Positions 36,558-45,933 of a DNA stretch of 64,000 nt are shown one piece after another. Position 1 is the first letter of the stretch. Each line of letters opens with the position of its first letter. The position numbers were made by a program, and so were the translations under genes. The DNA lies in the NCBI GenBank assembly GCA_014529385.2, contig CM043969.1, forward strand, positions 75,002,676 to 75,066,675. Reading direction: 5' to 3'. Source of the stretch: Adiantum capillus-veneris (Eukaryota; Streptophyta; Polypodiopsida; Polypodiales; Pteridaceae). Under the pieces are notes generated by a model. The model made no database searches and was not told where the DNA came from. It saw nothing but the letters and a program-made list of their open reading frames with translations.

Positions 36558-37950
36558 ATGGACGATATCAAGGAATATGAGACCCAACTGGAAACACTGA
36601 GAGAGGCCAACATTGGCGATGACGTAGAAATCAATGTGATAGAAGCTTATTTGGCTGCCAGTCGAAGGATGCTACGCCGATACGGAATCACTGAAGATAC
36701 ATCATTGCTCGACAAGGAGATTCTAGAGCAACAGGTGCTGGTAGTTTTGGGATTTTTTGGTAGAACTGTTTATGCTTGGTTTGGTGGGATTGATAGTGTT
36801 AGGTACCTTTGGTAGAACTGTTTATGCTTGGTTTGGTGGGATTGGTAGTGTTAGGTACTTTTGATAGAACTGTTTATGCTTGGTTTGGTGGGATTGGTAG
36901 TGTTAAGTACTTATGGTAGAATTGTTTTTATTCTAGGTAGTTTATGGTTTCCTTCTGTCTTATGGTTTGGTATTTCTGGTACTTTTTTGATAGTTTTGGT
37001 ACTTTAAGGTACTTTTTGAAAGTGTTGCAAAAGGTGTTATGGTAGTTTTATTCTGATAGCTTTAGTAGTTTTGCTAGTTTTGGTACTTTTAGGTACTATT
37101 TGAAAGTGCTGCAAAAGTGTAATTGGTAATTTGATTTTGGTAATTTTGGTAGTTTTGATACTTGAAGGTAGTTTTCGAAAGTGTTGCAAAAAGTGTTTCT
37201 TTGGTAGTCTTGGTAGTTTTGGTTGTTTGGTACTATTTGAAAGTTTGATTGTGGTTGTTTTGGGAGTTTTGGTACTTTTGGTACTTTTAGGTACTATTTG
37301 TAAGTGCTGCAAAAAGTGGTTTTGGTAGTTTGATTTTGGTAGTTTTGGTACTTTTAGGTACTATTTAAAAGTGCTGTAAAAAGTGGCTTTTGGTAGTTTT
37401 GATAAGGTTTGGGTAGTTTAGTTCTACATTGAGGGTATTTATATGTTTTTGGTACTATATGATTCCCGAGTTTGGTAGTTTTTGTGGTTTTGGTAGTTTG
37501 GGTTCTATTTGGTAGTACAGTACTTAGAAGTATCAGTCTCGGTATGACTTCTTGGTAGTTTTTGAAACTAATTGGGACCGCTGGTTGTCAATAGGTTGAA
37601 TATGACACTCTGGAGAAAAAATGGAAGGAAGGTCAAGAGCATACCCTATTTGTGAAGGAGATGTTGTCTGATATGAGGCTTGGGAAGAGGTTCTTGCTAT
37701 ATCCTAGGCCCTAGGTTAATGATTTGGTAAATGTGATCCCGGTGTTTGGTATGTGTGTTGTATGTGGTGAGCCCTTGGAGTGCGCACATGTAGTTGGAAC
37801 CTTCATGCTAGAGTGCCGACATCAGTATCATCCCTTGTGCTTCAGTGCTCTGTTACAAAGCAGGGATCAGTGTGTCAAGCCGGGTTGTAATATGGTAATC
37901 TTTGATTTGGCAAAGTCTTGGGCTAGTGGGTTTCAAGTTGTTAAGAGTAA
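36558..37950 (+). pseudogene. RING-like gene, exons 1-2 (first part of a RING/FCP1-like gene)
   Basis: Exon 1, 36,558-36,734, codes 59 helical residues ([20 protein letters not shown] to KEILEQQ) and ends at a GT. Exon 2 begins after AG at 37,595 (VEYDTLEKKWKEGQE). A TAG at about 37,711 interrupts an otherwise continuous frame. Then comes a RING-type zinc-binding array: CVVC, C, ECRHQYHPLC, and CVKPGC, close to the C-x2-C ... C-x-H-x2-H-x2-C ... pattern of RING-H2. The exon ends near 37,947 (AG/GTAAGT-like). RING domains usually recruit E2 enzymes in ubiquitylation. The TAG argues for a pseudogene, but the frame is otherwise well kept. Exon limits are inferred. Confidence 0.6.
36735..37594 (+). 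repeat. intron-like stretch of TTTGGTAGTTTTGGTAC repeats
   Basis: T/G-rich sequence of hundreds of bases is made of variants of TTTTGGTAGTTTTGGTACTT with periods of about 9-17, plus three longer units (about 60 bp) containing GTTTATGCTTGGTTTGGTGGG at its start. It is bounded by GT and AG that restore the protein frame on both sides, so it is read as an intron. A similar tract separates the same two exons in the second, decayed copy at 54.8-55.7 kb. Confidence 0.75.
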
Positions 37951-38001
37951 GTATGTGTTCATTTTTGAATACACATGCGCACTTGCAACTCAATGAGGTT
38001 T

Positions 38002-38631
38002 TCATACAACTTAGTATGTGCTGTCAGCACGCCACAAAGTCGGCTGCAAGTCGAATATGGGACGTGGATGAGGTGACAATGGAGATATCAGATGTTCTCC
38101 ATGATCTGAAGCAAGGTAATTCTGTAGGGAAAGACAATGTACGGGGCAAAGATGTGAGGCAACAGGTGACAGCGAAAGTAAAAGTGAGGAGGAGGCCAGA
38201 GATAGTAAAAAGACTAAGGACAAGGAGGAAGGTAAAGTCCCTATTGTTGTGGAGATGGGTGCGGAGGAAAGCCAGGATGCTGCCAACACAAAGCTCGATG
38301 TTGCAACGGCCAAGAAGGGAGAGAAAGAACCCAAAGGGACGGAGGAAGAAGCCACGAAGGGGGGTGTTGGGGAGGGGGTGGAAACCACAAAGGGGAGTGA
38401 AGGGGAGGCCAAGAGGGATTGAAAGGCAACAAAGATCGGAGGGAGACCGAGGATGAGCAGGAAGAAGTACTTGCGAACGATACTGTTGTGGACAGCACCG
38501 ACGGGGGCATTGACTCTACTGCTATCGATGTTGTTTCGAAGCGGAGAGGTGATTCCCTTGATTCCGCGACCGTGCACTTTTCGGTTCGCAATCACGCTCG
38601 TGATCAATTATCCCGTGCATGCAAACTATAG
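38002..38631 (+). pseudogene. charged linker region of the RING/FCP1-like gene
   Basis: Frames change in this part, but one reading is rich in Lys, Glu, Asp and Ser (KSEEEARDSKKTKDKEEGK, then GEKEPKGTEEEATKGG, and in another frame DEQEEVLANDTVVDST). It joins the RING exon to the FCP1-like exons and would be a disordered acidic linker. A frame shift near 38,425 is needed to connect both pieces. No known domain. Confidence 0.4.
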
Positions 38632-38647
38632 CCAGTGAGAATCTGTT

Positions 38648-38910
38648 GTATTCCGCACTATGTGCTTTTTAGTGACTGAGTCAACTTGATTGTTTGGCCC
38701 TGAGCTTTATCTGTTCTCTCTATCTGGTTTTGTGTTGATATGTTACCTTTCGTTACATTACTGTTTCAGTTGTCCTCACTATATGTGCATTAAAGTACCA
38801 AATTTGGTACTTTTTGGTACTGTTGAACTTGGGTGCACGTCTGTCCACTATTACAGTACCAATTTGGTACTTCTTGAACTTGCTGTTTCAGATAGTCCTT
38901 ATCACTTGTG
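38648..38910 (+). repeat. left arm of an inverted repeat around the FCP1-like exons
   Basis: The sequence from GTATTCCGCACTATGTGC through TTTGGTACTGTTGAACTTGG and CAATTTGGTACTTCTTG is found in reverse complement at 40,345-40,594, and partly again at 40,110-40,270. The arms are about 250 bp with few mismatches. Confidence 0.85.
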
Positions 38911-38939
38911 TAACACAGTACCAAATTTGGTAGTTTTTG

Positions 38940-39837
38940 GTCCAATTTTTTGTTTTAGATATGATGTTTGCACTACGTATTTGTCCCCACTCATTATGTT
39001 TGTTGGTGCTATAGTAAGTTGGTGTTTAGACGAGACACTGGCAAGCACATTGCTGCAGCCTGATGTGGCTGCTAGCCTTGGGTGGATGATTGTGCTTGAT
39101 CTTAATGGCGTGCTAATAACCAGGTGCAACGAAATCCCTAAAGCCCTTCAGTGCTTGGAAGAGAAGCACATGCCACGGATAGTCTATCTCCAAAAGGATG
39201 TAGTTTGTCTTGTAAGGCCAGATGCGGAGCAGTTCATCCTACGGCTTAAACAGAAAGCCAGCCTAGTGTTGTGGTCCTGCTACACATGATGAACGCGTGC
39301 TTCCCCAACCATAGAAGGCAAAAATATTTTGCAGGTAAAGCATGCCCGCTTTGAATGTTGCAAGACATAAGTTACGCATACCTCTAACCTCGTTTTTTGG
39401 CATTAGCAGATATTCTCTCCCAAGAGGACTGTGAAATATGGTGGCCCCATATGTCGGAGGTGCCGGTTGTGCCCAAAGACATGGGCGATAAGCCCGTTTT
39501 CTTGAAGAAGCTACGGACGCTGTGGGCAAGGCACCCAAAGTACGATGCCAACAACACTATTCTTGTAGATGATTGTAGATACAAGTCTCTTAAAAATGAC
39601 TATGAAAACTGTATGGCAATCCGATCATACGATCCCATGGTAGTAGGAACAGATTATCCGTTTTACTTGCTGGATTTTGTTTTGCCTTGGTTGCTCGGGT
39701 GGATAAGGGATCGGTACCCAACAGCGTACACTCGCAAAAACCCAGTCTTTGACACAGAAGACGATATTTCTGGGTACATTACTGATTACTTCATACAGAT
39801 GGAGGGGTACTCCTATAAATTTGATCCCCCGAGGTAG
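38940..39837 (+). pseudogene. FCP1/NLI-interacting-factor-like phosphatase domain (two exons)
   Basis: Exon one (about 38,990-39,285) has MIVLDLNGVLITRC, LVRPDAEQFILRL and LVLWSC; exon two (39,410-39,837) has QEDCEIWWP, KPVFLKKLRTLW, and NTILVDDCRYKSL, ending FDPPR. These are the order and motifs of the HAD-type FCP1/SCP family: nucleophile loop, then the aspartate pair of motif III/IV. The canonical DxDGT loop here is D-L-N-G-V, so the second aspartate, the acid/base, is Asn. It may therefore be a weak or inactive phosphatase. An intron of about 110 bp separates the exons. Whether it is one transcript with the RING exons is inference from position, strand and the shared second copy. Confidence 0.7.
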
Positions 39838-40109
39838 GAGATTGCCATAATCATGTAAATAGTGGAATTTTGTAACCCGATACTATACATAATGGAAAAC
39901 CACTTTTCTTGTTCAGATTGTCTTGGTATCTTGATCTCTACTGTTGAAACCTCTTGGGGCTAACCAGGTTGCCCAACATTTTAATTTTTGAGGCAGATAT
40001 CATCTATGTTTGGCATACCTTTCATGTTATCAGCGTAGTTCTAGACATTGCTCAAGGTGGTCGTATCAAATACGAATAGACAAATTGAAAAATATCAAGA
40101 AATAAAAGT

Positions 40110-40594
40110 AAATCATAAGTGATACAGCAAGTTCAAGAAGTACCAAATTGGTACTGTAATAGTGGACAGACGTGCACCCAAGTTCAACAGTACCAAAAAG
40201 TACCAAATTTGGTATTGTAATAGTGGACAGACATGCACCCAAGTTCAACAGTACCAAAAAGTAGAGATATAGTGAAGACAATTGAAACAGTAATGTAATG
40301 AAAGGTAACATACCAACATAGAACCAGATAGAGCAATAAAGTAAACCATAAGTGATACAACAAGTTCAAGAAGTACCAAATTGGTACTGTAATAGGGACA
40401 GACGTGCACCCAAGTTCAACAGTACCAAAAAGTACCAAATTTGGTACTTTAATGCACATATAGTGAGGACAACTGAAACAGTAATGTAATGAAAGGTAAC
40501 ATATCAACACAGAACTAGATAGAGAGAACAGATAAATCTCAGGGCCAAAAAATCAAGTTGACTGAGTCACTAAAAAGCACATAGTGTGGAATAC
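40110..40594 (-). repeat. right arm(s) of the inverted repeat
   Basis: The complete arm is 40,345-40,594 in reverse complement to 38,648-38,910. A partial extra copy lies at 40,110-40,270, in direct orientation to the first. A transcript of the strand would fold into a long hairpin with the FCP1-like exons in the loop. Confidence 0.8.
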
Positions 40595-41658
40595 TTGGTA
40601 CTGTTGACTACTAGATTTGGTACTATTGACTACCAGATTCAGTTGTTCAATCAGGGCTTCTCATTGCCCTCAAGTAACATGTACGCACCTTCGTCGCTCT
40701 CATCATCATGATATGGCATGCTATTGTATATCCTCTCATATACTTCAGTAGACAACTTGTATTGTAAAATTTGACCTAGGGATCCTGCAATAGGCTCCAT
40801 CGGGAAACGTATGGCCCTAACAAGATGTGAGTAGATCATCATCGGAGATGTGTGATCCAATAGCCGGTATGTATCAGCTTTTGCTTCAACTTGGCCATAA
40901 AAAAAGCCTTCAACAACCTTACCTCCTCTAACAATTTTGTTATGCCACTTATCCTTTTGTGCTTTCACCGTTAAGTACAACACTTCTGTGCATTTGATAA
41001 TGTAGAAGTCTTCGTTTGCCTTAGCTGCTTTCACTACAAAATTATCCCCTATGGACAGCATGCCACTTAACATTTCACGGCATCCTTCATATAGTGGCAG
41101 GTTGGACACTTGGCTCATCGAAATCGATGTTGAATCTCCACCCTCCTCCTCGTCATCTGATTGTCATCCCTAATTGTATCCCCAAACTCTGGCAATGGTT
41201 TGATGCAAACATATTTCCATTCTTCAATGTGCATTCTGTTTCTGCATCTTCTCCACAACCCACGCATACACAAATCACAAAAGCATGAAAGTGATCGAAA
41301 GCGTATGGCGGTGCGGTTGTCCTGTGAATAGCCATTAGCACAATGAAATGAGCGGGAGCCAGCGATGCGCTCACAATCCCATTGCAGATTGCACTGCACT
41401 TCATTGGCGCCAATAAGCCAAAAGACTCTTTGCGTATTACACCTCTGAGACTGTTCTCTTGGCTGAAAAGTTGCTTTCAAAAAGTTGACAACATCGGCTG
41501 CACACTTCATACGCCAGCCATTTGGTTTCAATTCCTCATGTGTCAAAATTCTCTTGATGACTACCACTGCCCCATCATGCTCACCTTTTCCATGGCCGGA
41601 TGTAGAGAAGTTATGCATCATATGCAAGCCTGTCATTTAATAGTACATGGCCACAAAA

Positions 41659-44175
41659 TAGTAAGGTCTATGGGCCTTGAATTGTGAAGCAGCACCATCT
41701 GACCAAACCCAAAATTGTTGCAGAGAATGTCCTCGTTCTTTCAGCCACTTGTCATGCAGCAAGAAACAATGTTGTACAAACAATGTATCATGCTGCTTGT
41801 CATCCGATATGTAGAAGTGTAGCGTCTTTTGTGTACTACCTGCTGCATTTCTTAAATAAGTGATCTGCACAAGTATTGTGACTTGGGTAGACCACCAATG
41901 CATTGACTGAATTTCATTCTAAACTTTAAAGGAATAATTCTCCGCAAAGTCAATAATAGATACTACAACATTGCTAGGAAAATTTTGCAAACAATCCTTG
42001 AATTGTTGGGCTTGCCAGCGGAAGACAAAGTTGTGCTTGATGAAGCCTGTCAGACGGGCTGAAAATAGGCTAAGAAAAGTCCCACTTTTCATCCGTTGCA
42101 CAATCAAGTCCTTTCTCTTCTTCTCACTCCCACCTTCGTGAACCTATCCTGTTCCAACCTCCATGAAAACCTTCACAGACACCTCCTTGCTATCCTCTGC
42201 TATCTCATCGGGACAAAATGTCAACCTCCGTAATCCACATTGTGAGCAGTCCCCCATCAAGCATTTCTTTGCATGGTATTCAGAATTTGGAGGCTTTGGA
42301 CACATGATGGATTCCCACATACCGGTGATGTGTTGACACACTGCTTGGTTTGCAAAACACGTTCCTCTCTCATCACCTCTACAACAAACGGAGCAAGTGC
42401 AAAGGTGACCTTTCCCGTGGTGCCCAAACTTGTTTTGCTGCATTTGATTAAGGGCCTCTTTGAAATAGAGCATCTACACATGAACCACACAGCAGCAAGT
42501 ATTTCTGTCCTTCAACTTCTGTACAAAGTATGGCTTCAATGTCTCGAAGCATCTAAGAGACACTACCAATGTTGGGTGAGCCTTCTTGAATCTTTGGTAC
42601 AGCTCAACCTATGGTACAAAAACAAAACGATTCAGAAAAAAACCAACTTCATGGTACTGGTAGAATTCCACTTCTGCAATAGTGCCAAAACTGGCTTTAA
42701 ACAGTTTCAAATATGGTATTGTCAGTAGGCTTTGGTACTCTATAGATATTATTTGTTACTCTACATATAGGCTTTGGTACTCTATAGATAGGATCTGGTA
42801 CTCTACAGATAGTCTTTCGTGGTATCCGATGAGTTTGGTACTCTACATATAGGCTTTGGTACTATCTAGTAAGGTCTATGGGCCTTGAATTGTGAAGCAG
42901 CACCATCTGACCAAACCCAAAATTGTTGCAGAGAATGTCCTCGTTCTTTCAGCCACTTGTCATGCAGCAAGAAACAATGTTGTACAAACAATGTATCATG
43001 CTGCTTGTCATCCGATATGTAGAAGTGTAGCGTCTTTTGTGTACTACCTGCTGCATTTCTTAAATAAGTGATCTGCACAAGTATTGTGACTTGGGTAGAC
43101 CACCAATGCATTGACTGAATTTCATTCTAAACTTTAAAGGAATAATTCTCCGCAAAGTCAATAATAGATACTACAACATTGCTAGGAAAATTCTGCAAAC
43201 AATCCTTGAATTGTTGGGCTTGCCAGCGGAAGACAAAGTTGTGCTTGATGAAGCCTGTCAGACGGGCTGAAAATAGGCTAAGAAAAGTCCCACTTTTCAT
43301 CCGTTGCACAATCAAGTCCTTTCTCTTCTTCTCACTCCCACCTTCGTGAACCTATCCTGTTCCAACCTCCATGAAAACCTTCACAGACACCTCCTTGCTA
43401 TCCTCTGCTATCTCATCGGGACAAAATGTCAACCTCCGTAATCCACATTGTGAGCAGTCCCCCATCAAGCATTTCTTTGCATGGTATTCAGAATTTGGAG
43501 GCTTTGGACACATGATGGATTCCCACATACCGGTGATGTGTTGACACACTGCTTGGTTTGCAAAACACGTTCCTCTCTCATCACCTCTACAACAAACGAA
43601 GCAAGTGCAAAGGTGACCTTTCCCGTGGTGCCCAAACTTGTTCTGCTGCATTTGATTAAGGGCCTCTTTGAAATAGAGCATCTACACATGAACCACACAG
43701 CAGCAAGTATTTCTGTCCTTCAACTTCTGTACAAAGTATGGCTTCAATGTCTCGAAGCATCTAAGAGACACTACCAATGTTGGGTGAGCCTTCTTGAATC
43801 TTTGGTACAGCTCAACCTATGGTACAAAAACAAAACGATTCAGAAAAAAACCAACTTCATGGTACTGGTAGAATTCCACTTCTGCAATAGTGCCAAAACT
43901 GGCTTTAAACAGTTTCAAATATGGTATTGTCAGTAGGCTTTGGTACTCTATAGATATTATTTGTTACTCTACATATAGGCTTTGGTACTCTATAGATAGG
44001 ATCTGGTACTCTACAGATAGTCTTTCGTGGTATCCGATGAGTTTGGTACTCTACATATAGGCTTTGGTACTATCTAGTAAGGTCTATGGGCCTTGAATTG
44101 TGAAGCAGCACCATCTGACCAAACCCAAAATTGTTGCAGAGAATGTCCTCGTTCTTTCAGCCACTTGTCATGCAG
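41659..44175. repeat. 1208-bp tandem duplication (2 full units plus about 100 bp)
   Basis: Units start at 41,659, 42,867 and 44,075; the third stops at 44,175 within GTCATGCAGC. The two full units are almost identical; single-base differences are seen, for instance at 42,395 and 43,603 (GGAGC against GAAGC). Each unit has the Cys-rich exon, the FAENY exon and the array described next. Both carry the same premature stop. Confidence 0.95.
42723..42868. repeat. GGTACTCTATAGATA short array (also at 43,931-44,076)
   Basis: Four or five units of about 30 bp share GGCTTTGGTACTCTA followed by TAGATA or CATATA. The array is at the end of each 1208-bp unit and could have promoted the unequal exchange that made the tandem. 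It lies in an intron-like part of the transposase-like gene. Confidence 0.8.
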
Positions 44176-44643
44176 CGTTTGTCGACAACGTTTGTCGACA
44201 ACGTTTCCAAACGCTTCGTCTTTGACATTCTCAATAGCGGTACCTGTTTCCACATGATGACATGATGTTCCATCCACTCCAGTTACAATGGATACAATGC
44301 GATCCAAAGAACTCAATGCCTGAGATTGTTGGGTATCCTGTGTGCCTAACGGAGGTACTTCTTGTGAGGTAGTAACATCAACCTCATCAACTGCACCAAT
44401 ATTTTTTGTTTGGTTTCTTGTTCTCATGCTTGCGAGAAAGAAGGATAATTTATAAGAAATAGATATAGGATGATTTATGAGAATTTGTAGGTTGGAGTTT
44501 GAGATGTGAACAAAAAGAAACTTGACAAAGAGAAAGAGAGAGATCTGTGTAGCAAAAGAGAATAGAGAAGAAGAAAATGAAGAAGAGAAGGTCACTTTAT
44601 AAAGCTTTTATTTTTTTTATTAATTTTAGATTTTTTTTTTTTT

Positions 44644-45022
44644 TTTGTGACTGTGTGTGTGAGAGAAAGGAGTGTGTGTGCGTGTGCGTGTGTGTGTTGA
44701 CATGTACACACGCGTGTGTGTGGTGGCGTGTGTGTGTGGATGCATACGCGTCCGTACGTGTGTGCGCGTGCACGTGCGTGTGTACGTATGCATGTGTGTG
44801 TATGTGTAAGTGTAGTGTGTGTACGTGCAGCGTGCATGTGTGTGTTTACGTACAGCGTGTGTGTGTGCGCGTGCATGTGCGTGTGTACGTGTGCGTGTGC
44901 GTACACACACACACACGCTGCATTGAGGCGTGTGTGTGTGGTGCACACACGCGCCTGTGTGTGTTTGTGCGTTTGTGTTTGTGTGTGTGTTCACACACAC
45001 ACACACACACACACACACGTGG
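44644..45022. repeat. alternating purine-pyrimidine GT/CG tract (possible Z-DNA)
   Basis: Almost 380 bases are built from GTGTGTGC, ACACACGC and CGTGCGTGTG words with strict alternation over long stretches. It lies between two divergently oriented transposase-like genes. The overlapping frames rich in Cys/Val/His/Thr are produced by this composition and are not genes. Confidence 0.85.
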
Positions 45023-45054
45023 CAAGGCACGTGGACACGCTAGCGTAGGTGCCC

Positions 45055-45410
45055 ATTGCGTGTCCACATGGACATGCCACGTGTACTGTCGATTAGCGAC
45101 AGTACACTTAGCCACACACACTACCACACAGGCAATGAGCTGGCCACGTGTCTTGCCACGTGTATTGTGTTGGGCGGTAGTACACGTGGCACTACGCTTG
45201 GTGCCATTTTTGGTGCCACATGTCGTGCCACGTGTACTGTCGCCCAACGATAGTACACGTGGCAGGACATGTGGCCAATTCATTGCCTGCGTGGTAGTGC
45301 GCATGGCCACGTGATCGGCCACATGTACTGTCGCCGAAGAGAGACAGTACACGTGGCCAGTCCACGTGGACACGAGCACCGTCGTGTCCACGTGGACTGC
45401 CGTAGGCGCG
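45055..45410. repeat. array of nested hairpins sharing CACGTGTACTGTCG
   Basis: At least five inverted repeats: 45,081-45,107 (11 bp perfect); 45,155-45,190 (10 bp); 45,216-45,274 (about 25 bp, interrupted); 45,317-45,358 (16 bp with one wobble); 45,358-45,399 (18 bp perfect). Four use a variant of the CACGTG-TACTGTCG stem. On a larger scale 45,121-45,164 is the inverse of 45,254-45,297. Such clustered palindromes resemble subterminal binding arrays of DNA transposons. Confidence 0.85.
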
Positions 45411-45933
45411 TGGACGCCACTCTGTCTCTGGCCACGCGTTGGCCATAGGCAGAGTACACACAGGCGCCCATGTGCCCACGGCCAGCGCGTTGGCCATGGG
45501 TGGGCACATGCTCTCGTGTGGAGCGTGTGCCCACCCATGGCCAACGCTTTGCCGCCCATCCCACTCCGCTCCTCCCCCCCCCCTCCGCTCCTGCGCCCCC
45601 TTCCCCCCCCCTCCCCCCCCCCCCCCCCAAACCTCCGCCTCCGTCCCTACTGGCGGCCCTGGTCTCTCTCCCTCCGCCCTCCTTGCGTTAGTGCCTTGCT
45701 TCTGTCCACACAAAACGCTCCAGCCCGTGATCACCCACATAGTCACAAACAAATATTTTGTAACAATTTTTTTAAAAAAATATTTCATATTTTTTAACAT
45801 TAATTTTTTAAATTAATAAAATAATATTAATTTTAAATTTATAACGGCTACTTATTAGACGTGAGTATATAATCAATTTGTTTAAGCTTATACAATGTGA
45901 TCTTGTACTTAATTATTTGCTTAGCATATTATT
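45411..45933. other. GC-rich then AT-rich spacer before the SWIM-type gene
   Basis: GGCCA/TGGCC repeats continue to about 45,550, then C-rich tracts (45,575-45,628), then an AT-rich stretch (45,730-45,930) that would suit a core promoter for the plus-strand gene. No reliable coding frame is present. Confidence 0.4.

Larger units (their letters stand above)
40651..44427 (-). pseudogene. transposase-like gene with FAENY and SDGAASQFK motifs, internally duplicated
   Basis: Reading leftward: N-terminus MRTRNQTKNIGAVDEVDV (44,427-44,177), a Cys-rich segment (CSVCCRG, CLMGDCSQCG), FAENYSF, IQSMHWWSTQVTI, SDDKQHDTLFVQHCF, SDGAASQFK, STSGHGKGEHDGAVVVIKR, and a C-terminal part with CRNRMHIEEWKYVCIKPLPE (41,636-41,115) and 41,118-40,651. 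The aspartates/glutamates in FAENY, SDGA and GHGKGEHDG would suit a DDE/D-type transposase; that is inference. I have seen comparable FAENY-type proteins among uncharacterised proteins of several eukaryotes but cannot name the superfamily. The frame is broken: a TAG replaces a Gln codon right after SFKV (41,919 and 43,127), several exons are separate, and a 1208-bp tandem duplication splits it. Confidence 0.6.

Noticed and set aside
37711-37713. The in-frame TAG in the RING exon as a site corrected by RNA editing
   Set aside because: U-to-C editing that removes stops is known in fern and hornwort organelles, not in nuclear genes. A pseudogene mutation is simpler.
44577-45559. Several long frames rich in Cys/Val or His/Thr over the GT/CG tract
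   Set aside because: They arise from alternating dinucleotides and read through on both strands; no domain is present.
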